Of a DNA stretch of 5,794 nt, positions 1 to 5,794 are shown in pieces. Position 1 is the first letter of the stretch; every line of letters starts with the position of its first letter. Made by a program: the position numbers and the translations under genes. The DNA comes from an uncultured Leucobacter sp. (GTDB taxonomy: Bacteria; Actinomycetota; Actinomycetes; Actinomycetales; Microbacteriaceae), in assembly GCA_945952575.1 (NCBI GenBank), contig CAMFIY010000194.1:1-5794 (forward strand). The letters are read 5' to 3'. Below the pieces are notes generated by a model that was not told the DNA's origin, ran no database searches, and was given only the letters and a program-made list of their open reading frames with translations.

Positions 1-810
1 CATCTCTTCGGTGATCGTCGAGAGCCGCCGGTGCGACTGGTCGAGGGTCGGCCGCGCGCTCAGCAGCGCCCGGGTGTAGGGGTGGTCGGACTCGATGAGC
101 CGCTCGGCGGGCGCCTCGTCGACGATGCGCCCGCGATACATGACGTAGACGCGATCGCAGATGGCCGCGGCCAGCTCGAGATCGTGCGTGATGAACATCA
201 TGCCGATGCCGCGCGAGCGGACCTGCTTGCGGAGCAGCGAGACCACCTCGGCCTGACGCGTCACGTCGAGCGCGGTGGTCGGCTCGTCCGCCAGGATCAG
301 CCGCGGCTCGGTGACGAGCGCCGCGGCGATGACCGCGCGCTGCAGCATGCCGCCCGAGAACTGGTAGGGGTAGGCCCGGAGCTGGTGCTCGGGATCCGAG
401 AGCCCGACCTCGCGGCAGATCTCGAAGACCAGCGACTGCGCCTCGCGACGCCCGAGCCGCCGGTTGACGCGCAGCGCCTCGACCAGGAAGTCGCCGACGC
501 TGTGCACCGGGTTCACGCTCGCGCGCGGATCCTGGTAGACGATGCCCAGCTCGCGATCCCGGAACCGCTGATACTGGGAGCGGGAGAGCGTCGTCAGCTC
601 GTCGCCCTCGTAGCGGATGGACCCGCCGGCGACCCCGACCCCGCCGGGCAGCAGCCCCGCGATCGCCTTCAGGGTCATCGACTTGCCCGAACCCGACTCG
701 CCGATCACGCCCACGATCTCGCCGTGCCCGATGGTCAGCGAGGCGCGCGAGACGATCTCCTCTCCGTCGGCCGCACTCAGCGTGAGGCCGGAGATCTGGA
801 CCAGACTCAT
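1..810 (-). CDS. Dipeptide/oligopeptide ABC transporter ATP-binding protein (DppD/OppD type), C-terminus cut by window edge
   Basis: This is the cytosolic ATPase that powers peptide import by the two permeases encoded just before it. I translated 270 codons from ATG at 810-808 with no stop before the window edge. Visible motifs are Walker A GESGSGKS (residues 37-44), Q-loop Gln93 in VYQDP, the ABC signature FSGGMLQR (151-158), Walker B LILADEP (171-177, catalytic Glu176), D-loop ALD (180-182) and switch His209 in THD. The stretch HPYTRALLSARP (243-254) is the start of the oligopeptide-ATPase C-terminal region that distinguishes DppD/OppD/NikD proteins from other ABC ATPases. The start overlaps the preceding permease stop as ATGA, and a GAGGGAG ribosome site lies 8 nt upstream (819-825). 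The family is usually about 320-350 residues, so roughly 50-80 residues, or a fused second ATPase, lie beyond the edge. The signature Leu156, where Arg is more common, also occurs in NikD, so substrate cannot be read from this gene. Confidence 0.95.
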   Translation of the reverse strand, partial: MSLVQISGLTLSAADGEEIVSRASLTIGHGEIVGVIGESGSGKSMTLKAIAGLLPGGVGVAGGSIRYEGDELTTLSRSQYQRFRDRELGIVYQDPRASVNPVHSVGDFLVEALRVNRRLGRREAQSLVFEICREVGLSDPEHQLRAYPYQFSGGMLQRAVIAAALVTEPRLILADEPTTALDVTRQAEVVSLLRKQVRSRGIGMMFITHDLELAAAICDRVYVMYRGRIVDEAPAERLIESDHPYTRALLSARPTLDQSHRRLSTITEEM

Positions 811-1679
811 ACCCTCGTCTCCCTCACATTGCCGACGCGATCCGCGAGGCGGTCGCCGACGAGCGAGACCGCCGCCACCGAGACCACGATGACGAGACCG
901 GCGGAGATCGCCTCCTCCCAGTGCCCCTGGATGATGCCCTTCTGCCCCTGGGAGACCATGAGGCCCCAGTCGGCCGTCGGCGGCTGCACGCCCATGCCCA
1001 GGAAGGACATCGCGGCGAGGTCGACCATCGCGTAGCCGTACGACACGGTCACCTGCGCCATCGCGGTCGGCAGCACCGCCGGGAGGACGTGGGAGACCGC
1101 GATGCGCCAGCGGGACTGGCCGACGTTGAACAGCGCGTCGATGTAGGGCAGCGCCATCTCGCTCACCGCCACATTGCGGACCATCCGGCCGATGAACGGC
1201 ACGTAGGCGATCGCGAGTGCGACCACCACGGGGGTCACTCCGGCGCCGAACATCGTCACCGCGAGGATCGCGAGCAGCATGCCCGGGAACGCGAAACCGA
1301 TGTCGAGGAGGCGGCTGAGCACGCGATCCACGGCGCCGCCGATCACGGCCGAGGCGATGCCGATCACCGTGCCGAGCAGGCCGGCGAGGATGACGATGAC
1401 CGCCGGGGCGACGAGGCTCACCCGTCCGCCGTAGAGCAGGCGGCTCAGGATGTCACGGCCCGAGCCGTCGGTGCCGAGCACGGAGCCCGCGCCCATCGGC
1501 TGATAGGTGCGCATGAAGTCCGAGGCGAGCGGATCCGCCGGGGCGAGCAGCGGCGCGAGCGCCGCGGAGAGCGCGAGCAGCACGATCACGACGACCGACA
1601 CGAGCAGCGGGATGTCCCGCTTGCGCCCCATGCCGGAGAACCGCGGCGTCGACTTGCGGCGCAGGATGGTCGTGGTCAT
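807..1679 (-). CDS. Peptide ABC transporter permease, DppC/OppC type
   Basis: This 290-residue inner-membrane permease should pair with the neighbouring DppB-type permease to form the translocation channel. The N-terminal cytoplasmic stretch (1-22) leads into a first membrane helix at about 23-46. The DppC hallmark LGTDGSGRDILSRLLYGG (68-85) follows, and further hydrophobic segments lie at about 88-115, 126-165, 198-220 and 258-275. The cytoplasmic EAA-type coupling loop spans about 168-203, with the conserved glycine at 187 in NVGQS. The typical MSFLGMGVQPPTADWG block is at 224-239. Length fits the family. The start ATG (1679-1677) overlaps the upstream permease stop as ATGA and is preceded by a good ribosome site, GAAGGTGG (1687-1694), 7 nt away. 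The stop TGA overlaps the ATPase start in the same manner, which suggests translational coupling. The family assignment is secure; the exact substrate is not. Confidence 0.96.
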   Translation of the reverse strand: MTTTILRRKSTPRFSGMGRKRDIPLLVSVVVIVLLALSAALAPLLAPADPLASDFMRTYQPMGAGSVLGTDGSGRDILSRLLYGGRVSLVAPAVIVILAGLLGTVIGIASAVIGGAVDRVLSRLLDIGFAFPGMLLAILAVTMFGAGVTPVVVALAIAYVPFIGRMVRNVAVSEMALPYIDALFNVGQSRWRIAVSHVLPAVLPTAMAQVTVSYGYAMVDLAAMSFLGMGVQPPTADWGLMVSQGQKGIIQGHWEEAISAGLVIVVSVAAVSLVGDRLADRVGNVRETRV

Positions 1680-2623
1680 CGCGACACCACCTTCGCTCGG
1701 ATTCGGGGATCGACGGAGACCTGGATGATGTCGACGATCAGGGAGACGATGACCACGAACGTGATCAGCAGCAGGGTGATCGCCTGCACCACCGCGAAGT
1801 CCTTGCGGAGCACCGCCTCGGGCAGCAGCGAACCGAGTCCGTCGAGCGCGAAGGCCTTCTCGATGACGATGGAGCCGACGACGAGGCTGGTCAGCGTGAC
1901 GGCGACCACGGTCGCGATCGGGGTCAGCGCGTTGCGCACGATGTGGTGCCGGACGATACGGCCCCGGGGCAGGCCGCGGCCGATCGCGGTCTGCACGGGA
2001 TCGCGTTGCGCCTCCTCGCGCAGCGCCGCCCGGGTGACCCGGGTGACGTAGGAGCCCGAGGAGATGGTCAGGGCGACGACGGGGAGGACCAGGTGGTAGA
2101 GCCGGTCCCCCAGACTCTCACCCGGTCCGAAGGTCGGGAACCAGCCGAGTCCGACGGCCAGCATCGTGATGAGCAGCGTCGCCGCGACGAACGACGGGAC
2201 GGCGACGCCGACCGAGGTGAGCGCGAGCATGACGTCGCTCAGGCGGCGGCCCGACATCGCCGCGACGATGCCCAGCCCGACGCCGACCACGACGATCGCG
2301 AGCAGCGCCAGCGCGAGCAGGAGCCCGGTGGTGCCGAGCCGGGGCTGGATCAGATTCCACACCTCGTCGCGGTAGGTGATCGAGCGCCCGAGATTGCCGC
2401 TGAGCAGGTCGCCGAGCCAGGCGATCCAGCGCACGAAGAACGGCTCGTCGAGGTGGTACTGCGCGCGCAGGGAGGCGATGGTCTCCGCACTGACGGTGCG
2501 GTTGCCGACCAGGATCGCGATCGGGTCGCCGGGCGAGAGGAAGAGCGCCGCGAAGACGAGCAACGACGAGACCAGCAGCGTCAGGATGCCCTCGCCGAGG
2601 CGCAGGAGTGTGAAACGGATCAT
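1676..2623 (-). CDS. Peptide ABC transporter permease, DppB/OppB type
   Basis: This 315-residue inner-membrane permease is the partner of the DppC-type protein encoded next. It shows the DppB layout. Helix 1 lies at about 9-29 and is followed directly by SPGDPIAILVG (30-40). A periplasm-side segment contains YHLDEPFFVRWIAWLGDLLSGNLGRS (56-81), a hallmark of the family. Further helices lie at about 98-122, 131-158, 178-198, 235-258 and 279-302. The cytoplasmic EAA-type loop is at about 203-232, with the conserved Gly217 in IGRGLP and then HHIVRNALTP. I chose ATG at 2623-2621 because MIRFTLLRLGEG matches the usual N-terminus of the family and a GGGAG ribosome site sits 5 nt upstream. An in-frame GTG at 2668 would add 15 residues but lies inside the intercistronic hairpin arm. 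The stop overlaps the next start as ATGA. Confidence 0.95.
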   Translation of the reverse strand: MIRFTLLRLGEGILTLLVSSLLVFAALFLSPGDPIAILVGNRTVSAETIASLRAQYHLDEPFFVRWIAWLGDLLSGNLGRSITYRDEVWNLIQPRLGTTGLLLALALLAIVVVGVGLGIVAAMSGRRLSDVMLALTSVGVAVPSFVAATLLITMLAVGLGWFPTFGPGESLGDRLYHLVLPVVALTISSGSYVTRVTRAALREEAQRDPVQTAIGRGLPRGRIVRHHIVRNALTPIATVVAVTLTSLVVGSIVIEKAFALDGLGSLLPEAVLRKDFAVVQAITLLLITFVVIVSLIVDIIQVSVDPRIRAKVVSR

Positions 2624-2628
2624 GAGTG

Positions 2629-2633
2629 CTCCC
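2629..2633 (-). promoter_or_regulatory. Ribosome binding site of the DppB-type permease
   Basis: The minus strand reads GGGAG at 2633-2629, 5 nt before the ATG at 2623. This site decides the start over the upstream in-frame GTG at 2668. Its first base is also the last paired base of the hairpin at 2633-2670, so the folded stem sits flush against the ribosome site. Confidence 0.7.
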
Positions 2634-2670
2634 GGTGGCGCGGGGCGGGATCCCCCGCTCCGCGCCACCG
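2633..2670 (-). other. Strong GC-rich intercistronic hairpin between solute-binding protein and permease genes
   Basis: In the transcript, CGGTGGCGCGG (from 2670) pairs perfectly with CCGCGCCACCG (ending at 2633). After one A-C mismatch (2659/2644), GCGGG pairs with CCCGC around a GGAU loop. That gives 16 base pairs with one internal mismatch, almost all G-C. It starts 13 nt after the lipoprotein stop codon and ends directly at the permease ribosome site. No T-tract follows, so it is not a canonical intrinsic terminator. Such hairpins after binding-protein genes are known, for example in maltose and histidine transport operons. There they protect the upstream mRNA from 3' exonucleases or partly stop transcription, so that binding protein is made in excess over permease. 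That role here is inference. Confidence 0.75.
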
Positions 2671-2683
2671 ATGCGGTGCGGCG

Positions 2684-4333
2684 TTACTTCGCCGCGCCGA
2701 TCTTGGCCGCCCACGGGTAGTAGAGGCTCGCTCGGGAAGCGGTCGCCCCGGTGATCCGAGGGTTCTGGTACAGACGGTTCTGGAGGTTGACGATCGGGAT
2801 CAGCGGCAGGTTGTCCACCATCTGCTGCTGGCCCTGGATCAGGAGCTTGGCGCGCTCGTTCTCGTCGAACGTCGAGAGCGCGTCGGAGACGCTCTGCGTG
2901 AGCACCTGGTCGTCGTTGTTGCCGTAGTTGTAGGCGCTGAGCGGGGTGAACTCGCTCATGCTCACGACCGGATCAGCCACACCCGCACCGTACTCCCAGG
3001 CGATGAAGCCGTCGTAGTTCGCCCGCGCCTTCTTGTCGAAGTAGAGCTCGGTGAAGCTGGTCGTCGGCAGGGTGTCGAATGTGATCGTGATGCCGACCTG
3101 GCTCGCGCCGGCGGTCAGGATCTCGGAGATCTTCTGCTCGGCCTCGCTGTCGGCGGGGATGGCGAGGCGCAGCTCGGTGCCCTCGAGACCGGCGGACTTG
3201 ACCAGTTCGCCGGCCTTCGCCACATCGAAGACGGGATCGGGCAGCTGGTCGTACGCCGCCTGCCAGAGATCCTTCGCATAGCCCCACGCACCCGGCTGGA
3301 TGGGCGTGACCGCGGGATCCGCGGTGCCGCGGAACACCGCCTTGGCCACCGCGTCGCGATCGAGGAGGAGGCTCAGCACCTGCCGCACCTCGAGCTTCTT
3401 CAGCGCGCCGTCCTTCTCGGTGGGGCGGATCGCCATCCAGTCGGTGCCGAGACCGAGGACGAACGCGTTGTCGCCCTTCTCGAGCAGCTTCTCGGTCGCC
3501 GAGAGCGGCGGCATGTAGGAGCCGTCGATGTCACCGGAGAAGAGACTGTTCGACACGGTGGCCTCGTCGGTCACGAAGGTCAGGTCGAGCTTCTTGACCA
3601 TCGGGCGCAGCTCGGGATCCCAGTAGTCGGGGTTCGCGTTCAGGGTCATCTTCGAGCCCGACTGCCAGGAGCCGAACGAGAAGGGCCCGGTGCACATGAT
3701 GCCGCCCTTGGCGGTGCCGTAGTCGGCGCCCGCCTTCTCGACGTAGGCCTTGCTGCCGATGATGCCGGCGGCGGTCGCCATCATGCGCTCGAAGAGCGAG
3801 TCGGGCTTGCTGAACTTGACGGTCACCTCGTGGTCGCCGGTCACCTCGATCGACTTCACGCGGTCGTAGAAGGGCGTGGACCAGTACGATCCGACCTTCT
3901 CGTCGCGGTTGCGGTTGAGGCTGAAGGCCACGTCCTCAGCGGTCAGCGGGGTCCCGTCCCAGAACTTCACGTCCTTGCGGATCGTGAACACCAGGGTGAG
4001 GTCGTCCGGTCGATCCACCTGCTCCGCGAGCGCGGGCGAGAGGCTCATGTCCTCGTTCTGCCGCATGAGGCCCTCGCACATGTTGGCGAGCGCGGTGTTG
4101 TCGGAGTCCGCGTAGTCGTAGACCCAGTCGAGCGACGAGGGCTCGCCCCAGATCAGGTTCCAGGTCACGAGATCGACCGGGCCGCTGCCCTTCGGGGTGC
4201 TGGTGAGACCGCGCTGCATCTCGAGCGGCTTGGTCTCATTGGTCGAGGCCGTGCCTGCACAGCCCGCGAGGAGCAGGCCGGGCAGGATCGCGGAGGCGAT
4301 CAGGGCTCGACGAAGGTTCTTGGGGAGCGCCAT
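2684..4333 (-). CDS. Peptide-type ABC transporter substrate-binding lipoprotein (SBP family 5)
   Basis: This 549-residue protein should capture substrate outside the membrane and deliver it to the DppB/DppC-type permease. The N-terminus has basic residues (KNLRR, 5-9), a hydrophobic core and a lipobox LAGC, with Cys25 as the predicted lipid-anchored residue, so it is an exported lipoprotein. The mature part has the family 5 layout. It begins with LVTWNLIWGEPSSLDW (55-70) and continues through LSPALAEQ (98-105). The signature region LTLVFTIRKDVKFWDGTPLTAEDVAFSLNR (112-141) follows. CTGPFSFGSW (214-223) and NANPDYWD (232-239) come next. VRQVLSLLLDRDAVAKAVF (316-334) is the typical helix before the second lobe. 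Length fits DppA/OppA-like proteins. The start ATG overlaps the M24 stop by one base and is preceded by a near-perfect ribosome site. It ends in TAA, followed by a 60-bp gap with a hairpin. Family 5 also includes nickel and sugar binders, so 'peptide' rests on the permease/ATPase type and the peptidase neighbour. Confidence 0.95.
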   Translation of the reverse strand: MALPKNLRRALIASAILPGLLLAGCAGTASTNETKPLEMQRGLTSTPKGSGPVDLVTWNLIWGEPSSLDWVYDYADSDNTALANMCEGLMRQNEDMSLSPALAEQVDRPDDLTLVFTIRKDVKFWDGTPLTAEDVAFSLNRNRDEKVGSYWSTPFYDRVKSIEVTGDHEVTVKFSKPDSLFERMMATAAGIIGSKAYVEKAGADYGTAKGGIMCTGPFSFGSWQSGSKMTLNANPDYWDPELRPMVKKLDLTFVTDEATVSNSLFSGDIDGSYMPPLSATEKLLEKGDNAFVLGLGTDWMAIRPTEKDGALKKLEVRQVLSLLLDRDAVAKAVFRGTADPAVTPIQPGAWGYAKDLWQAAYDQLPDPVFDVAKAGELVKSAGLEGTELRLAIPADSEAEQKISEILTAGASQVGITITFDTLPTTSFTELYFDKKARANYDGFIAWEYGAGVADPVVSMSEFTPLSAYNYGNNDDQVLTQSVSDALSTFDENERAKLLIQGQQQMVDNLPLIPIVNLQNRLYQNPRITGATASRASLYYPWAAKIGAAK

Positions 4334-5553
4334 CACTCCGCCTCCTTTCCGTTCTCGGCGGGCCAGAAGTCCCGGACCGCCACCAGATCTTCGGGACCGT
4401 CCTCGGTCACGAGGATGTTCCGCTCGAAGGTCGCGCCCGCGCCCTCCAGGTTGACGAACTGCTCGATCGAGATCACCATCCCGGGCTCGAGCACGAGCTC
4501 GGTGCCGTCCTGCACCCAGGGCCCCTCGAACCCGAGGCCGAGGCCGTGACCGCGTGCCGGGAACTCGCCGCTCTCCGGATCCACGCCCGCCGCGCGCAGC
4601 ACCGCGCTGCCCGCCCGGGCGGCATCGCCGAGCACGGCGCCGGGCTGCATGCCCGCGACGATCGCGTCGACGGCGCCCTTCGCCGCATCGTACGCGCGCT
4701 GCTGCACCGGCAGGGGCGCCTGCCCGACGACCGTGCTGCGCGCGATGTCGAAGAGATAGCCGGCGTAGAAGCCGCTGAGGTCGACCGTGAAGAGGTCGCC
4801 GGCCTGGAAGACCCGATCGCTGTGGAGCGGGAGGCGGTTGTCCTCGGCGGCGCCGGACGCATCGTAGGTGACGACGAAGGCGTTGGCGAGCACCGCCTGG
4901 TTCCGGCTGATCGCCTCGGCCATCGCGGCGATCGCGTCGGCTTCGCGGGCGCCCGGCACCACGGCGGCGAAGCCGGCCTCCAGCGCCTCCTCGGCGATCC
5001 CGGCGGCCCGGCGCATGAGCGCGATCTCGGCGGTCGACTTGTGCAGGCGCAGCGGCTCGATGAACGTGTCGTCCCAGCGCAGCGTGCGTTCGGCGATGGT
5101 CTCGCTCGCGAGCAGGTCCCGGGCGTGGTTGCCCGACATCGCATCGCCGCCGACGATCGCGATCGCGGCGAGGCCGGGCCGCTCGACGAGGGTGTCGAGC
5201 AGATCGCCGACCATCGTGCGCGGCGAGAGGCCGTCGCGGTAGACCACTCGCGTGAGCCCGTGCGAGGCGCCCTCGGCCTCCGGATCGTCGGTGAAGAGGA
5301 TCGCCTCGTCCTGCGTGACGAGCAGCGCGGCGAGACCGCGGTCGCTCCAGGCCCCGGGAAGATCGCGGATGGTCGGGAACACCGGGTAGAAGCCGGTGAG
5401 GTAGCGGATGTTGGAGAAGCGGTCCACCGAGCCGCCTCCGCGCCCCCACACGATGGCGGCGTCGAGGCCGGCCTCGGCGAGCAGCCCGCGGAGACCGCGC
5501 AGGCGATCCGCGTACTCCTCGGCGGAAACCAGATTCCGAGATGCGACTGTCAT
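4333..5553 (-). CDS. M24-family metallopeptidase, Xaa-Pro dipeptidase/aminopeptidase-like, creatinase-type N-domain
   Basis: This 406-residue enzyme without signal peptide or membrane helix should act in the cytosol. Residues about 10-160 form a creatinase/prolidase-type N-terminal domain (FSNIRYLTGFYPVFP, 46-60). A typical linker, RLHKSTAEIALMRRA (169-183), leads to the 'pita-bread' catalytic domain. The five metal ligands of the family can be assigned by motif: Asp258 (FTVDLSG), Asp269 (YLFDIARS, correct spacing of 11), His336 (RGHGLGLG), Glu364 (VISIEQ) and Glu377 (ATFERNI). His244 (PLHSD) occupies the usual upstream active-site loop. Unusually, the second His normally seven residues after the metal His is Glu343 here (GFEGPW). 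As first gene of a peptide-transporter operon it probably cleaves imported proline-containing di- or oligopeptides, but other M24 substrates (creatine-like amides, ectoine derivatives) are possible. The ATG start has GAGGAGG 12 nt upstream (5566-5572), a rather long spacing. The stop overlaps the lipoprotein start (TGATG). Confidence 0.9.
   Translation of the reverse strand: MTVASRNLVSAEEYADRLRGLRGLLAEAGLDAAIVWGRGGGSVDRFSNIRYLTGFYPVFPTIRDLPGAWSDRGLAALLVTQDEAILFTDDPEAEGASHGLTRVVYRDGLSPRTMVGDLLDTLVERPGLAAIAIVGGDAMSGNHARDLLASETIAERTLRWDDTFIEPLRLHKSTAEIALMRRAAGIAEEALEAGFAAVVPGAREADAIAAMAEAISRNQAVLANAFVVTYDASGAAEDNRLPLHSDRVFQAGDLFTVDLSGFYAGYLFDIARSTVVGQAPLPVQQRAYDAAKGAVDAIVAGMQPGAVLGDAARAGSAVLRAAGVDPESGEFPARGHGLGLGFEGPWVQDGTELVLEPGMVISIEQFVNLEGAGATFERNILVTEDGPEDLVAVRDFWPAENGKEAE
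4341..4347 (-). promoter_or_regulatory. Near-consensus ribosome binding site of the lipoprotein gene, inside the M24 gene end
   Basis: The minus strand reads AAGGAGG at 4347-4341 (AAAGGAGG with the adjacent base), 7 nt before the ATG at 4333. It encodes part of the Lys-Glu-Ala tail of the M24 protein at the same time. It is the strongest ribosome site in the window, which fits a need for high lipoprotein output. Confidence 0.8.
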
Positions 5554-5609
5554 GTGCTTCGTGTGCCTCCTCGCGCCCGCGCAGGGTAGCGGCGCAGTGA
5601 AATCAGATT

Positions 5610-5641
5610 GACTGTTGGTCAGACCAACTGTCCAAGACAGT
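5610..5641. promoter_or_regulatory. Composite palindromic operator, FadR/GntR (FCD)-like core
   Basis: The core TTGGTC-A-GACCAA (5615-5627) is a perfect dyad and contains TGGTCAGACCA, which fits the TNGTNNNACNA pattern known for FadR-subfamily GntR repressors such as FadR, PdhR and LldR. The dyad extends outward to GACTGT...ACTGTC (5610-5632), with 10 of 11 positions paired. A second perfect dyad, ACTGTC-CAA-GACAGT (5627-5641), shares one arm with the first. It lies 57-88 bp upstream of the M24 start and overlaps the candidate promoter -10 region, as expected for repressor control of the operon. The binding protein is not encoded in the window; the regulator class is inferred from the motif. 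Confidence 0.55.
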
Positions 5642-5665
5642 ATCGCCCATCGTCCGGGCGCGCAA
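5637..5665 (-). promoter_or_regulatory. Weak candidate promoter of the peptidase-transporter operon
   Basis: On the minus strand, TTGCGC (5665-5660) lies 17 nt upstream of TACTGT (5642-5637), which fits the loose actinobacterial -10 pattern TAnnnT. An overlapping reading, GATACT (5644-5639), matches 4 of 6 bases of TATAAT. Transcription would begin near 5630, giving an untranslated leader of about 76 nt. The -35 match is only three of six bases, so the call rests mostly on position and on overlap with the operator dyads. Confidence 0.3.
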
Positions 5666-5723
5666 GAAGGATCCCGCCTCGACGCACTACCGAGACCGGA
5701 CCGTTATGACCGCGAGCGGAGGG

Positions 5724-5794
5724 TCAGGCCCCCGCACGCCGTCGGTTGCGGAGTCTGCGCACCAACATCTGCCCCAAAATAAACACCAAATACA
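5724..5794 (-). CDS. C-terminal tail of an upstream gene, possibly a membrane protein (partial)
   Basis: From the right edge, one minus-strand frame (first whole codon 5792-5790) gives 22 codons and then TGA at 5726-5724. The peptide begins with six mostly hydrophobic residues (YLVFIL) and ends in GQMLVRRLRNRRRAGA. A last membrane helix followed by an arginine-rich cytoplasmic tail is common in permeases, including ABC transporter permeases, but the fragment is far too short to name. Another minus-strand frame also stays open, to TAA at 5706-5704, but gives a less protein-like tail. The first half uses AT-rich codons (TAT, TTT, ATT, TTG), unlike the other genes here, which weakens the call. 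If real, this gene lies 170 bp upstream of the M24 gene on the same strand. Confidence 0.4.
   Translation of the reverse strand, partial: YLVFILGQMLVRRLRNRRRAGA

Noticed and set aside
1..810. Nickel transporter ATPase (NikD), suggested by SGGMLQR in the signature motif
   Set aside because: The same variant is compatible with peptide-type ATPases, and the M24 hydrolase at the head of the operon favours a peptide or amide substrate. Not excluded by sequence alone.
31..2051. Plus-strand open frames of 334 and 376 codons opposite the ATPase and permease genes
   Set aside because: They mirror the ATPase, DppC and DppB coding regions, have biased compositions (Arg, Asp, His, Glu) and show no motif; the minus-strand products are unmistakable.
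2624..2668. GTG start at 2668 adding 15 residues to the first permease
   Set aside because: The added residues (MARSGGSRPAPPGAL) are not typical of the family, the GTG lies in the hairpin arm, and the ATG at 2623 has its own ribosome site.
2633..2670. Intrinsic transcription terminator between lipoprotein and permease genes
   Set aside because: The hairpin is strong but no T-run follows and the permease ribosome site begins at its base, so full termination is unlikely; it is listed as an intercistronic hairpin instead.
1943..4549. 868-codon open frame on the plus strand opposite the permease and lipoprotein genes
   Set aside because: It is antisense to two clearly identified genes, has a low-complexity Arg/Asp/Gly/His-rich translation with no recognisable domain, and is the kind of open frame that high G/C at third positions creates on the opposite strand.
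4334..5449. Upstream extension of the lipoprotein frame, giving a 921-residue protein
   Set aside because: The extension is an alternative frame of the M24 gene, Arg/Gly-rich and without domains. The start at 4333 has a signal peptide with lipobox and an excellent ribosome site.
5646..5660. Short hairpin GCCC-ATCGTCC-GGGC as terminator of the upstream gene
   Set aside because: Only four base pairs, no T-run, and it sits within the candidate promoter spacer; too weak to call.

Overview
The window is very GC-rich, with strongly G/C-biased third codon positions. It suggests a high-GC Gram-positive bacterium (Actinomycetota). A family such as Microbacteriaceae is a guess from codon style, lipoprotein type and gene arrangement, not a demonstrated assignment.

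All real genes lie on the minus strand, so the operon reads from right to left. The far right edge (5724-5794) appears to hold the last 22 codons of an upstream gene, ending in a hydrophobic stretch and an arginine-rich tail like that of a membrane protein. A leader of about 170 bp (5554-5723) follows. It contains a striking composite dyad at 5610-5641 whose core, TTGGTC-A-GACCAA, fits the FadR-type GntR (FCD subfamily) operator pattern, and it overlaps a weak candidate promoter.

Five genes then follow. First is an M24-family metallopeptidase with a creatinase/prolidase-type N-domain (4333-5553). Next is a family 5 extracellular solute-binding lipoprotein (2684-4333). Then come two DppB/DppC-type permeases (1676-2623 and 807-1679) and a DppD/OppD-type ATPase that runs off the left edge (1-810). 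The M24 stop and lipoprotein start overlap by one base (TGATG), and both permease/permease and permease/ATPase junctions are ATGA overlaps. The only real gap, 60 bp, lies between the lipoprotein and the first permease. It holds a strong GC-rich hairpin directly abutting the permease Shine-Dalgarno sequence.

Functionally this reads as a peptide (or peptide-like) scavenging operon. The lipoprotein captures substrate outside the membrane, the permease/ATPase complex imports it, and the cytosolic M24 enzyme probably hydrolyses it, plausibly proline-containing di- or oligopeptides. The M24 enzyme keeps all five metal ligands but carries Glu where family members usually have a second active-site His, so its substrate may differ from a standard Xaa-Pro peptidase. 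A second ATPase (DppF/OppF type) would be expected beyond the left edge. No RNA genes, mobile elements, CRISPR arrays or canonical intrinsic terminators were seen. Nothing here clearly amounts to a new type of biological system; the points of most interest are regulatory.
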